Positions 1 to 6,543 of a stretch of 25,932 nucleotides of DNA are shown here, one piece after another. Every line of letters begins with the position of its first letter. Position 1 is the first letter of the stretch. The DNA lies in contig CAKRHL010000011.1 in the NCBI GenBank assembly GCA_934338765.1, forward strand, positions 1 to 25,932, read 5' to 3'. The translations under genes and the position numbers were made by a program. Below the pieces are notes generated by a model. That model was given only the letters and a program-made list of their open reading frames with translations. It had not been told where the DNA came from and did no database searches. Source of the stretch: an uncultured Lachnospiraceae bacterium. GTDB taxonomy: Bacteria > Bacillota > Clostridia > Lachnospirales > Lachnospiraceae.

Positions 1-2
1 GA

Positions 3-707
3 CTAATGTCTCAGCCACAACAGTTTTAAGATCAGAATAACAAACTCCACGGCACCAAATCCAATCAACAGGGCAATTCCGCGATTCTGCGGCTTCTTGA
101 TCTGTATTTTGGACAGGAAGAAAAGTCCTGTCAGGATCATCACTCCAAAGTAAAGGAGTGTCAGATCGGCGCGAAGTAGAAGGTGGAACAGAAGTACCGC
201 AGGAAAGATCAGGGCTGCAGTTGTCACAGGCAGACCGGTGTATATCTTGGCTCCCGTCTCATCGCGGTTCTGATCCTCCTCCTCCATGACATTGAAATAT
301 GCAAGACGGATCATTGCCGCCAGCACATACAGTACAGCGATAAAGGTCAGGACGATCTGTGTGGATTTCTGATAATGTGTCAGCACATAACAGGTAAATC
401 CGGAAAGTCCCGGCGTGCGGATAGCGTATCGGAGCATGGAAATCCCAATACAGGCAGGAAGCAGACCGAATGCAACCAGATCCGATAAAGAATCAATCTG
501 AATACCGAAGTTTTTCATCTGGTCGGTGCGGTTCTTTTTGGTGCGGGCGACCTTTCCGTCAAAGGTATCACATAATCCCGAAAAAAGCAGAAAGAACATT
601 CCCAGATAAGGGTGTCCTATTCCGTTCAGGCAAAGCATAATACCGGTTGCCCCCGACATCAGTGAAAGGTAGGTAAGAACTACTGTGTAATCATAAAATC
701 CAATCAT
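3..707 (-). CDS. pssA: CDP-alcohol phosphatidyltransferase, PssA-like phosphatidylserine synthase
   Basis: Predicted integral membrane enzyme, about 234 aa, that would transfer phosphatidyl from CDP-diacylglycerol to serine. The family signature D-x2-DG-x2-AR...G-x3-D-x3-D is complete: D47, D50, G51, A54, R55, G68, D72, D76. The stretch between R55 and G68 is 12 residues, somewhat longer than the usual 8. Later blocks (MIRLAYFNV, then YTGLPV) match the PssA pattern, which favours serine over glycerol-phosphate or inositol as acceptor. Several hydrophobic segments follow the active site. Two starts are possible: ATG at 713, which overlaps the upstream stop as ATGA, and ATG at 707, which has better spacing (8 nt) from GGAG. 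I chose 707. Either way it is translationally coupled to the upstream membrane protein. Acceptor specificity is inferred. Confidence 0.8.
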   Translation of the reverse strand: MIGFYDYTVVLTYLSLMSGATGIMLCLNGIGHPYLGMFFLLFSGLCDTFDGKVARTKKNRTDQMKNFGIQIDSLSDLVAFGLLPACIGISMLRYAIRTPGLSGFTCYVLTHYQKSTQIVLTFIAVLYVLAAMIRLAYFNVMEEEDQNRDETGAKIYTGLPVTTAALIFPAVLLFHLLLRADLTLLYFGVMILTGLFFLSKIQIKKPQNRGIALLIGFGAVEFVILILKLLWLRH

Positions 708-709
708 TT

Positions 710-1789
710 TCATTTCTCCATTTTCATTTTTCTTTTGCGAAGTACAATGTAACCTGCGATCACCGTGACCAGACTCACGAGAATGCAGACATAGAAAGAG
801 AGTCCGCGGCTTAAGATCTCCAGCCGGAATGCCTCTTCCCTCGGCATAAGCCGGCAATAGCCCTTTAGCATCAGATAATCCGTGACTCCCATGCCTCCGG
901 GGATCGGTACGCAGTTTGATCCCAGCACCACGTAGATCTGTGTAGCCAGCAGATGAGGCAGCTTGCGCAGGTCACCATGCATGGCACCGAAGGAAAATAA
1001 GGTCACAATGATCTGCGACATGCGCTGCAGCACATTGAGAATGTACACTTTCCATAGCATTTTGCGTCCCCCTAGTACGGCATCCACACAATGGCTGTAC
1101 TTTTCCAGAGAGGCGGAGAGCTTACGTTCCATGCGTCCGGCAAGCCGGTGGCAGTGAAGCCGGTGAAGTGATCCGGCAATACCGAGGCAGATGGACTTCA
1201 TAAGAGTCTGCTTCCGGAGCAGCATATAAAATAATATGCCAAGTCCGGCCAGGATCACGCCTCCCGCCACGATCAGAATACGACAGGCAATGCTGAAATT
1301 CAGAAAGATCTTTGGGAATATCAGAATGTCCGCAATGCTAATACTGATGATCGCCAGTGTGTACATGATCAGATTCAGCAGAAGAGCAGTCATAACTGCT
1401 GTCACCGGAATGCCATCCTGTACCATAAAAAATGCGCTGGCAGGCTGTCCGCCGGAAGCGGAAGGGGTAATGGCAGAAAAATATACGTCTGCCGCAGAAT
1501 AAACAAATCCCTGAGTCCGCTTCACAGGATATCCCATATGCCGCAGGATCACCCGCAGAGCATCTCCCTCAAACCAGATAAATCCAAGCATGCTGATACC
1601 GGCCGGTACGATGCCGCCCGGGGACGATTCCCGGAGACCGGCAGCCAGTTCATTCAGCGAAATACCGCTTCCCTTAAATACAGCGTAGATGGTGATCAAA
1701 GCGAGAATCAGGGTGACGATAAAACAGATAATTTTATTTGTATTTTTATATATTATATCTTTCATATATCGACGGTTATGTAAATACAC
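710..1789 (-). CDS. LPG-synthase-type transmembrane protein (YbhN/UPF0104-like, PF03706)
   Basis: About 359 aa, polytopic, with seven or eight hydrophobic segments. Two landmarks of the lysylphosphatidylglycerol synthase transmembrane (flippase-like) family are visible: TPSASGGQPA at residues 108-117 and PIPGGMG at 295-301. There is no C-terminal soluble aminoacyl-transferase domain, so this is the stand-alone membrane form, not MprF itself. Family members are thought to move or modify lipids in the cytoplasmic membrane; the substrate here is unknown. Its end overlaps the start of the PssA-like gene, so the two probably act on the same lipid supply. The start is uncertain. GTG at 1789 lies too close to AAAGGA, and the next ATG at 1765 has no clear ribosome binding site. 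A degenerate copy of the operator found at 2235 and 2291 lies 30 bp upstream. Confidence 0.75.
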   Translation of the reverse strand: MYLHNRRYMKDIIYKNTNKIICFIVTLILALITIYAVFKGSGISLNELAAGLRESSPGGIVPAGISMLGFIWFEGDALRVILRHMGYPVKRTQGFVYSAADVYFSAITPSASGGQPASAFFMVQDGIPVTAVMTALLLNLIMYTLAIISISIADILIFPKIFLNFSIACRILIVAGGVILAGLGILFYMLLRKQTLMKSICLGIAGSLHRLHCHRLAGRMERKLSASLEKYSHCVDAVLGGRKMLWKVYILNVLQRMSQIIVTLFSFGAMHGDLRKLPHLLATQIYVVLGSNCVPIPGGMGVTDYLMLKGYCRLMPREEAFRLEILSRGLSFYVCILVSLVTVIAGYIVLRKRKMKMEK

Positions 1790-1797
1790 GATCCTTT

Positions 1798-1835
1798 AGT
1801 ATAGATAATGATAATAAGTTACCGTAATACTATAA
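1798..1835 (-). promoter_or_regulatory. Candidate promoter -10 with degenerate TTATCG-type operator
   Basis: On the minus strand TATACT (1798-1803) could be the -10 box for the lipid-gene pair. The sequence TTACCGTAATACTATAA at 1819-1835 matches the palindromic operator copy at 2291-2307 in 15 of 17 positions and would cover the -35 region. No good -35 hexamer is visible, so the promoter itself is weakly supported. Confidence 0.35.
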
Positions 1836-1923
1836 CATAAAATAAATGATAAAGGGGGCGTTATCATTAAAAAGAAGAAAAATTTAATAAATAAAAAAAA
1901 TTTTAAAGACTCTATCAAAGAAA

Positions 1924-2136
1924 TTATGACGGCAAAATAAAAAGCAGGCAAATGAAATGGGCAGGATGACCGCCGCAATGATAGTGATAGCTTCCCAAAC
2001 CGCTGACATTGCGATAGTCATGATGGCCGCCGTAAGCATCTGTTCTTCCTGAATGAGCACCACAGACGGTGTAGGGAATAAGCAGGCAGACGCAAAGTAA
2101 TGTTACCATAAGTTTTCGTAATCTTTGATTTTTCAT
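1924..2136 (-). CDS. Small secreted YHYH-motif protein, C-terminus apparently truncated
   Basis: A 70-aa protein with a lysine/arginine start and a hydrophobic signal segment ending near VCGAHS. The mature part contains AHSGRTDAYGGHHD and GSYHYHCGGHPAH, which I recognise as the YHYH/HPAH module of small secreted Firmicutes proteins of unknown function. In relatives as I recall them, HPAH continues as a short L-H-x-x-G-V-C-P-Y tail. Here it becomes FICLLFILPS and stops, so the end looks lost or replaced. The start ATG at 2136 is set by AGGAGG six bases upstream and by a minus-strand promoter at 2174-2202. The gene sits alone in an AT-rich stretch. It may be a decaying gene that still carries its expression signals. 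Confidence 0.6.
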   Translation of the reverse strand: MKNQRLRKLMVTLLCVCLLIPYTVCGAHSGRTDAYGGHHDYRNVSGLGSYHYHCGGHPAHFICLLFILPS

Positions 2137-2173
2137 AATCTTCCTCCTTTTTTGATAAATCAGTATACATTCA

Positions 2174-2202
2174 ATTATACTACAATTAAAATAGTATTGC
2201 AA
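2174..2202 (-). promoter_or_regulatory. Sigma-A promoter for the YHYH gene
   Basis: Read on the minus strand, TTGCAA (2197-2202) is followed after 17 bp by a perfect TATAAT (2174-2179). It lies about 40 bp upstream of the small secreted gene. Confidence 0.7.
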
Positions 2203-2234
2203 CTTCAAGATGGGAAAGTTTGGATAAATGTTCC

Positions 2235-2251
2235 TTATCGCAACACGATAA
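2235..2251. promoter_or_regulatory. Palindromic operator copy 1, TTATCG-N5-CGATAA
   Basis: Perfect 6+6 bp inverted repeat with spacer CAACA. It lies between the divergent promoters, just upstream of the plus-strand -35 box. Confidence 0.7.
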
Positions 2252-2258
2252 TAAATTA

Positions 2259-2286
2259 TTGACAAATACAAACATACTGCTATAAT
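2259..2286 (+). promoter_or_regulatory. Sigma-A promoter for the 2.4-4.0 kb operon
   Basis: TTGACA at 2259-2264 and TATAAT at 2281-2286, both perfect consensus, with a 16-bp spacer. An operator copy lies on each side, a layout typical of a strongly repressed promoter. Confidence 0.85.
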
Positions 2287-2290
2287 GTTG

Positions 2291-2307
2291 TTATCGTAAT
2301 ACGATAA
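2291..2307. promoter_or_regulatory. Palindromic operator copy 2, TTATCG-N5-CGATAA
   Basis: Perfect 6+6 bp inverted repeat with spacer TAATA. It begins 5 bp after the -10 box, so it covers the expected transcription start. Its centre is 56 bp from that of copy 1. Confidence 0.75.
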
Positions 2308-2373
2308 ATAATCATTGTGTCATATAAAACCGGCCGGCAAGGATATGACACATCAGGGGGATGATTTTCTATA

Positions 2374-2916
2374 TTGAAAGCAGACATATTACAAACAAAA
2401 ATGAAACAACGCTCGAAACAAAAAGTATTGGTTTTCATTGCGTTTCTGGCAGTGGTACTGATCGCGGGGATATTTATTTCGGAACGAAAAACATTGCAGT
2501 CGCAATTTCCGTTGGGAGCGGATGCCGTTTGCTTCCGGGATACCGGACAGTATCTGGATGTGGTGAGTTATGAATATAAGGGACGTATTTATGTCCCCTA
2601 TGGGAGACGAAAGGATGGCTGGGGAAAGCCGCGGGTCCGGGAGATTGAAAGGTGTATTGGATATGTGGAGGATGAGACAACAGCACAGGAGAATCGGACG
2701 AAAGACATGGACACTGCTGACAGCGGAGTATATGTTTATACAATGGAGGGGGATGAGGAACATAATTTTCTGATGGAGTATGTTGAAACCGGATTGATGG
2801 ATGAGCCGATATATCTCCGGGCAGTCGATACAAAGGGGGAAGCTGCCGGACAAGTGGGACTTCCGGATTATGTAGAGCCGGAGGAGGCAGATGCCATGGC
2901 ATCGGTCTGGAAATAG
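2374..2916 (+). CDS. Membrane-anchored protein of unknown function
   Basis: About 180 aa, not recognised. One hydrophobic segment near residues 17-35 follows a basic start, so it is probably a signal anchor with an extracytoplasmic domain rich in acidic residues and tyrosines. No lipobox cysteine is seen. It is the first gene behind the operator-flanked promoter and precedes the DUF2975-like and XRE genes, so it probably belongs to the same regulated operon. The start is uncertain. TTG at 2374 lies 13 nt after an AGGGGG ribosome binding site, while the in-frame ATG at 2401 has no site at all. The ATG at 2361 is in another frame and forms part of the extended Shine-Dalgarno sequence. Confidence 0.65.
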   Translation: MKADILQTKMKQRSKQKVLVFIAFLAVVLIAGIFISERKTLQSQFPLGADAVCFRDTGQYLDVVSYEYKGRIYVPYGRRKDGWGKPRVREIERCIGYVEDETTAQENRTKDMDTADSGVYVYTMEGDEEHNFLMEYVETGLMDEPIYLRAVDTKGEAAGQVGLPDYVEPEEADAMASVWK

Positions 2917-2963
2917 AGACCGGGATTTGGAAGACAATAAAAACTATATACGGAAAGGAATGG

Positions 2964-3452
2964 ATGATTATAATGGAACAGAAAACATTAGCAGCATGGT
3001 TAAAAATTATTATTATCGGTACAGGAATCTGTGGCATCGTGATCGGAGCACTGCTTCTGCCGGAGGTGGGACGGGAGATTGTTGTGGCCAATAAGGAGTT
3101 TGCCTCCTGGCTGATGCCGTGGCTTGTTTTTATATGGCTGGGGATGATCCCGTGTTATGTGGCACTGGTATTTAGCTGGCAGATCGCAGACCGGATCGGC
3201 CGGGATCAGTCGTTTACTGTTGAGAATGCATTGCGTCTCGGCTGGATATCCAGACTGGCGGCGGGAGATACGGCTTTCTTTTTTGTGGGAAATATAGTAT
3301 TGTGGTTATGTGGAAAAAATCATCCCGGGATTTTGCTGGGAGCATTGTTTATCTGCTTTGTGGGGATTGTGATCGCCGTGGCAATGGCGGTGTTGTCGCA
3401 TCATACAAGGAAAGCGGCTGCGCTGCAGGAGGAAAATGACCTGACGATCTGA
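2964..3452 (+). CDS. DUF2975-like four-helix membrane protein
   Basis: 162 aa with four hydrophobic segments, at about residues 12-32, 47-67, 93-113 and 118-142, and the motif IGRDQSFTVENALRLGWIS between the second and third. Size, helix layout and this loop fit the DUF2975 family, whose biochemical role is unknown. The next gene is a YozG-like XRE regulator, the usual partner of DUF2975 in Firmicutes, which supports the call. The start may be ATG 2964 or ATG 2973, both behind GGAAAGGAA. The protein ends in a short charged cytoplasmic tail. Confidence 0.7.
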   Translation: MIIMEQKTLAAWLKIIIIGTGICGIVIGALLLPEVGREIVVANKEFASWLMPWLVFIWLGMIPCYVALVFSWQIADRIGRDQSFTVENALRLGWISRLAAGDTAFFFVGNIVLWLCGKNHPGILLGALFICFVGIVIAVAMAVLSHHTRKAAALQEENDLTI

Positions 3453-3509
3453 TGCATTGGTATGAGTAAAAGATCCGACAGGAGGATTTCAGATAGAGAT
3501 GAGGAAGGA

Positions 3510-3749
3510 ATGAACGGCATTATGGAAGAATTATTACCGGGAGAGATTATATTTAATATCGATGTGATGCTGGCGAAGCGCAAGATGAGCGTGACGGAGC
3601 TGGCGGACCGGGTGGGAATCACCCTTGCCAATATGTCCGTTCTCAAAAACGGCAAGGCAAAAGCATTGAAGGTGTCAACACTGATCAAGATCTGCCATGC
3701 GCTGGACTGCCAGCCGGGGGATATTTTGGAATACCGGGAAGAGGAATAA
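3510..3749 (+). CDS. YozG-like XRE-family helix-turn-helix regulator
   Basis: 79 aa. A single HTH fold fills most of the protein: VTELADRVGITLANMSVLKN holds helices two and three, followed by STLIKICHALDCQPGDIL, typical of short Cro/CI-type regulators of the YozG group. I placed the start at ATG 3510 because GAGGAAGGA lies directly upstream; the longer reading from 3462 has no ribosome binding site. It lies 57 nt after the DUF2975-like gene, and its GAGGA-containing end supplies the ribosome binding site for csoR. It is the most likely candidate to bind the two TTATCG-N5-CGATAA operators upstream of its own operon, but the sequence alone does not show that. Confidence 0.8.
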   Translation: MNGIMEELLPGEIIFNIDVMLAKRKMSVTELADRVGITLANMSVLKNGKAKALKVSTLIKICHALDCQPGDILEYREEE

Positions 3750-3752
3750 CAA

Positions 3753-4025
3753 ATGAAGCGTTGTATGGATTCGGAAAATCTTCACAGAAGATTAAAAAAG
3801 ATTATCGGCCAGGTCAAGGCCATTGACCGGATGGTGGATGAGGATGTGCCCTGCGAGGATGTGTTGGCGCAGCTCAATGCGGCAAAGTCCGCACTGAATA
3901 AATGCGGTCAGGTTGTGCTGGAGGGACATATCAATCACTGCATTAAAGACGCCATTGAGAAGGGGGACGAGGAGGAGATCAAGAACTTCACAAAGGCGAT
4001 CGAGCGCTTTGCAAATATGCAGTAG
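3753..4025 (+). CDS. csoR: CsoR-family metal-sensing transcriptional repressor
   Basis: 90 aa, all-helical, beginning with the family hallmark RLKKIIGQVKAIDRMV. The metal-site pattern is C34, H59, C63 (C...H-x3-C), the ligand set of Cu(I)-type CsoR and close relatives. It starts 3 nt after the XRE gene, so the two are co-transcribed and coupled. A perfect 20-bp palindrome just downstream, in front of a heavy-metal ATPase fragment, is the expected target. The partner ATPase is broken, so the repressor is either relaxed or serves another promoter. The metal is not certain: the ligands fit copper, whereas the ATPase fragment resembles cadmium/zinc exporters. Confidence 0.85.
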   Translation: MKRCMDSENLHRRLKKIIGQVKAIDRMVDEDVPCEDVLAQLNAAKSALNKCGQVVLEGHINHCIKDAIEKGDEEEIKNFTKAIERFANMQ

Positions 4026-4140
4026 ATTTTGATTCAGGAAACGAAGGATGAAATGGAAGCTCCTGCAGATAAGAGGACTTGAAAATAACATACAGACTGA
4101 TTTGTTGGAAGTGTATCGGTTTTCGTGGATTATTGTGGGG

Positions 4141-4194
4141 TTGACAAGCCTATACCTCCATAGATATAACGAACCCATACCCATATGGGTATGG
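4141..4194 (+). promoter_or_regulatory. Promoter with perfect 20-bp CsoR-type operator
   Basis: TTGACA at 4141-4146 and TATAAC at 4165-4170 (18-bp spacer; ATATAA with 17 bp is the alternative). Directly after it, CCATACCCATATGGGTATGG at 4175-4194 is a perfect palindrome with the TACCC...GGGTA arms typical of CsoR-family operators. It overlaps the expected transcription start. The 115 bp before it (4026-4140) hold no supported gene. Confidence 0.75.
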
Positions 4195-4207
4195 AAAGGA
4201 TGGTTTG

Positions 4208-4360
4208 ATGAAACAGAAAATTGACAATATAACAGAAAAAATCGAGGAAATCATGGAATGGGGAGGAACCGGAAGGGATATTACACTGCTGGTGATCTCG
4301 GCGGTAGCGCTGATGGTCAGCATCTTTCATCTGGTGCCGGGGCTGCCCTTTGATGCGTTA
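4208..4360 (+). pseudogene. 5' remnant of a heavy-metal P-type ATPase
   Basis: ATG at 4208, seven bases after AAAGGA, opens a reading frame whose first ~50 residues (GGTGRDITLLVISAVALMVS, then HLVPGLPFDA) look like the N-terminus of clostridial heavy-metal-translocating P-type ATPases, whose next residues are usually A-W-x-A-I-x-L-C-G. Here the match stops near 4358. The frame then runs antisense through the end of the LytTR gene to a stop at 4486, giving a 92-aa chimeric peptide. No phosphorylation motif DKTGT, no CPC/CPx motif and no ATP-binding domain are present anywhere nearby. The promoter, CsoR-type operator and ribosome binding site are intact, so the deletion removed only the functional body of the gene. 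The family call is from memory of related N-termini. Confidence 0.6.
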
Positions 4361-4363
4361 CAA

Positions 4364-5071
4364 TTATCGGAACATATAAGAGAAATACGCTTCCTTAAAG
4401 GCGGCGTAATTATTTCGGGAAATAGGAATATTTGTCCCGTTTTTGGTACTGATCTGAGTCTTGGTAAACTGTTCCACACAGTTTAGATTTACGATGTAGC
4501 TTCTGTGGCATTTGAAGAAACCCTTCTTCAGGCAGAAGATTTCCTCACATTTAGAAAAAAGCTCCCGTATCTCTAAGATCGTGTCGTTGGACAGGGATAC
4601 CAGGACTCGTTTGTTTTGTGCCTCCAGATATTCAACATCCTCCAGAGTGATCCGGCAGAAGCCGGTGCCCGTCTGTGCCGTAAATGACTCCGGGGAAGAG
4701 TGGGTTGAGGAGAGAAAGTCGTCCAGAACCCGGAATAAATGCTCTGACTCAATAGGCTTCATCAGATAATGGAATGCCTTTACCTCATAGGAATCAACGG
4801 CATATTCACGGGAGGAGGTCAGAAAGACGATCGGAACCGTCTGGTAATCCTGACGGAGTTCTCTGGCGGTATCCATACCATTGAGCAGAGGCATGATGAT
4901 ATCCAGAATGATCAGGTCCATACAATATGTCTGATGTGCCTGGATCAGATCATCCCCGTTGGTGAAATGATATAATGTTACATCGATCCTGTGCTGGTCG
5001 GCCCACTGTGTCAGAAGTTGTTCCAGTTCATTTATAAATTGAATCTCATCATCACAGATTGCTATTTTCAT
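4364..5071 (-). CDS. LytTR-family response regulator (AgrA-like)
   Basis: 235 aa. The N-terminal receiver has acidic pocket D7-D8, phospho-acceptor D57 in LIILD, T85 and K105 in LMKP. The C-terminal LytTR DNA-binding domain spans about residues 135-232, with LEDVEYLEAQNKRVLVSL and FFKCHRSYIVNLNCV as landmarks. It would be phosphorylated by the kinase encoded 20 nt upstream and regulate promoters carrying paired LytTR sites. The ribosome binding site GAGG lies 11 nt from the ATG. Its 3' end lies about 5 bp from the broken metal-ATPase fragment on the opposite strand, so transcription from the CsoR-controlled promoter would run antisense through it. Confidence 0.93.
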   Translation of the reverse strand: MKIAICDDEIQFINELEQLLTQWADQHRIDVTLYHFTNGDDLIQAHQTYCMDLIILDIIMPLLNGMDTARELRQDYQTVPIVFLTSSREYAVDSYEVKAFHYLMKPIESEHLFRVLDDFLSSTHSSPESFTAQTGTGFCRITLEDVEYLEAQNKRVLVSLSNDTILEIRELFSKCEEIFCLKKGFFKCHRSYIVNLNCVEQFTKTQISTKNGTNIPISRNNYAAFKEAYFSYMFR

Positions 5072-5091
5072 AATCCCGGTACCTCAAAAGC

Positions 5092-6360
5092 TTACACGAT
5101 AATTCTAAGTATAAATATATGGTTCAGTACAGAAAAGTGGTACTGACCATGTAGCTGCTCTACATAGTATACAATACTTTTAACTCCAATTCCATGCCCT
5201 TTTTGATCAGATGCAGGAATACCATCAATAAATTTTGGTGTTGAGTCAACGGGATTTTCAATTTCAAGCAGCAGCTGGTGATCCTTTTGGGTAAGAGAAA
5301 GCCGGGCCCATCGGTTGCCGGACTGCAGTTTTTCCAGAGCGTGCATGGCGTTTTCGAGGGCATTGGAAAGAATCGTGCAGATTGCAAGATCAGAGCAGGG
5401 GAGGGATTCTCCGGTCTGGATAGTGCAATGCAGGGTAAAGCCCTTGTCAGAAAAACGCATCTGATAAATAGAAATTACAGAATTGATCATTTCATTGCGG
5501 CTGTAGCGCTCAATGACCGTTTCGTCATAAGCCTCTCCGATCTCTTTGATATACTTCCGTGCCGGCTCCGTGGAATCCTCCTGCAGCAGTGTCAGCAGGA
5601 TATTCAGATGGTGCCGCATATCGTGGCGCAGGATGGACAGTTCCTGGCGGCTGTTTCGAACCTGATCGATCTCCTTCTGTATCGAATGAAGCTGGATCTC
5701 CATGAGCTCGCTGTACTGGCGGATCTCCTGTTTTTTTTCAAACTCCCTGTAGTATACCAGCAGAAAGATCAGATAGGCAATGCAGAAAGCAAAGCCCATA
5801 AACTCTACGACTGCCTTGTTGCCGGAGTAGAGCAGGCTGGAGAACTTGGTGGTCGTGTAGTCGAAAACATAATACAACAGAGGCAGAAAGCCGATCACGC
5901 AAAGCTCCCGCTTCTCCTTTGCAAAAATGGCGGCTGTTGTGCGGCAGACAAAACGGCATAGCAGTATAAAGGTTACAAAGGTCGTAACGATACGGGCGGT
6001 GTAATAGCACCAGTCCTGCCCGGTCAGGCTGAATACGAACATGCCGATCCATGTACTCACCTGGCAGCCCAGATATGCCGAAAAGACAGAAGTAAAGCAG
6101 GATAACAATGGATATTTATAATATAAATGAAGAAAAAGAATCAAAGGCAGATGGATGATCAGCGGATAGATCTGTCTGGCAAATACATCGCTGACCGTCA
6201 GGGAGAAGAAGAGATAGAGGAGTCCCTCGCAGCAGAAAAATAAAAAAAGCATACCACTATTCCTGCGGTTCTGCCGTATCCCAAGGAAAAAGGCGGAAAT
6301 ATAAATGCCGAATAATAACGTAGTAATATCATGTGTCATGGATAAAATTTCAACTAGCAT
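5092..6360 (-). CDS. Agr-type sensor histidine kinase with GHKL ATPase domain
   Basis: 422 aa. The N-terminal half has six or seven membrane segments (about residues 1-205), as in AgrC-type peptide-sensing kinases. A coiled-coil linker leads to the H-box LRHDMRHHLN with H246, then the N-box LSNALENAMHA (N333/N337) and the G-box GHGIGVKS at 388-395. Start ATG 6360 is preferred over ATG 6366 because it is 8 nt from GGAGG. It forms an operon with the LytTR regulator. No AgrB protease or AgrD propeptide is encoded in the flanks, so its signal is either made elsewhere or is not an Agr peptide. The neighbour transcribed in the opposite direction is a large secreted protein. Confidence 0.92.
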   Translation of the reverse strand: MLVEILSMTHDITTLLFGIYISAFFLGIRQNRRNSGMLFLFFCCEGLLYLFFSLTVSDVFARQIYPLIIHLPLILFLHLYYKYPLLSCFTSVFSAYLGCQVSTWIGMFVFSLTGQDWCYYTARIVTTFVTFILLCRFVCRTTAAIFAKEKRELCVIGFLPLLYYVFDYTTTKFSSLLYSGNKAVVEFMGFAFCIAYLIFLLVYYREFEKKQEIRQYSELMEIQLHSIQKEIDQVRNSRQELSILRHDMRHHLNILLTLLQEDSTEPARKYIKEIGEAYDETVIERYSRNEMINSVISIYQMRFSDKGFTLHCTIQTGESLPCSDLAICTILSNALENAMHALEKLQSGNRWARLSLTQKDHQLLLEIENPVDSTPKFIDGIPASDQKGHGIGVKSIVYYVEQLHGQYHFSVLNHIFILRIIV

Positions 6361-6389
6361 TCGCATTTCCTCCTTTATGTCATAAGTTG

Positions 6390-6418
6390 ATTATAAAAGA
6401 ATTTTATAGGAAATACAA
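6390..6418 (-). promoter_or_regulatory. Candidate promoter for the kinase-regulator operon
   Basis: On the minus strand TTGTAT (6413-6418), 17 bp, TATAAT (6390-6395). The -10 is perfect and the -35 weak. The same 180-bp intergenic region must carry the plus-strand promoter of the 6544 gene; TATACT at 6491-6496 is its best -10, without a good -35. Confidence 0.5.
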
Positions 6419-6543
6419 TGATATTCGGTGACCATTCACACCATATTTACGCCGTTCGCGCCAAAAACAGTAACAATAATGCAAAAATGTTATACTCATA
6501 TCAGTGGAGTTATGCAAACAATTTAAAACAAGGAGGAATATGC

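Noticed and set aside
2389..3091. Long minus-strand open frames opposite the first operon genes
   Set aside because: No ribosome binding site or promoter, odd composition, and the plus-strand genes have good signals and recognisable families.
4049..4228. Small plus-strand frame starting MKWKLLQIRG between csoR and the ATPase remnant
   Set aside because: It runs through a convincing promoter and operator and ends inside the ATPase frame, so it is not a separate gene.
5278..5961. Plus-strand open frame opposite the histidine kinase
   Set aside because: The kinase on the minus strand has all conserved boxes; the plus frame has no recognisable domain.
6421..6480. LytTR/AgrA-type direct repeats upstream of the surface protein gene
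   Set aside because: GCCGTTCGC and ACAGTAACA fit the consensus poorly and have the wrong spacing.
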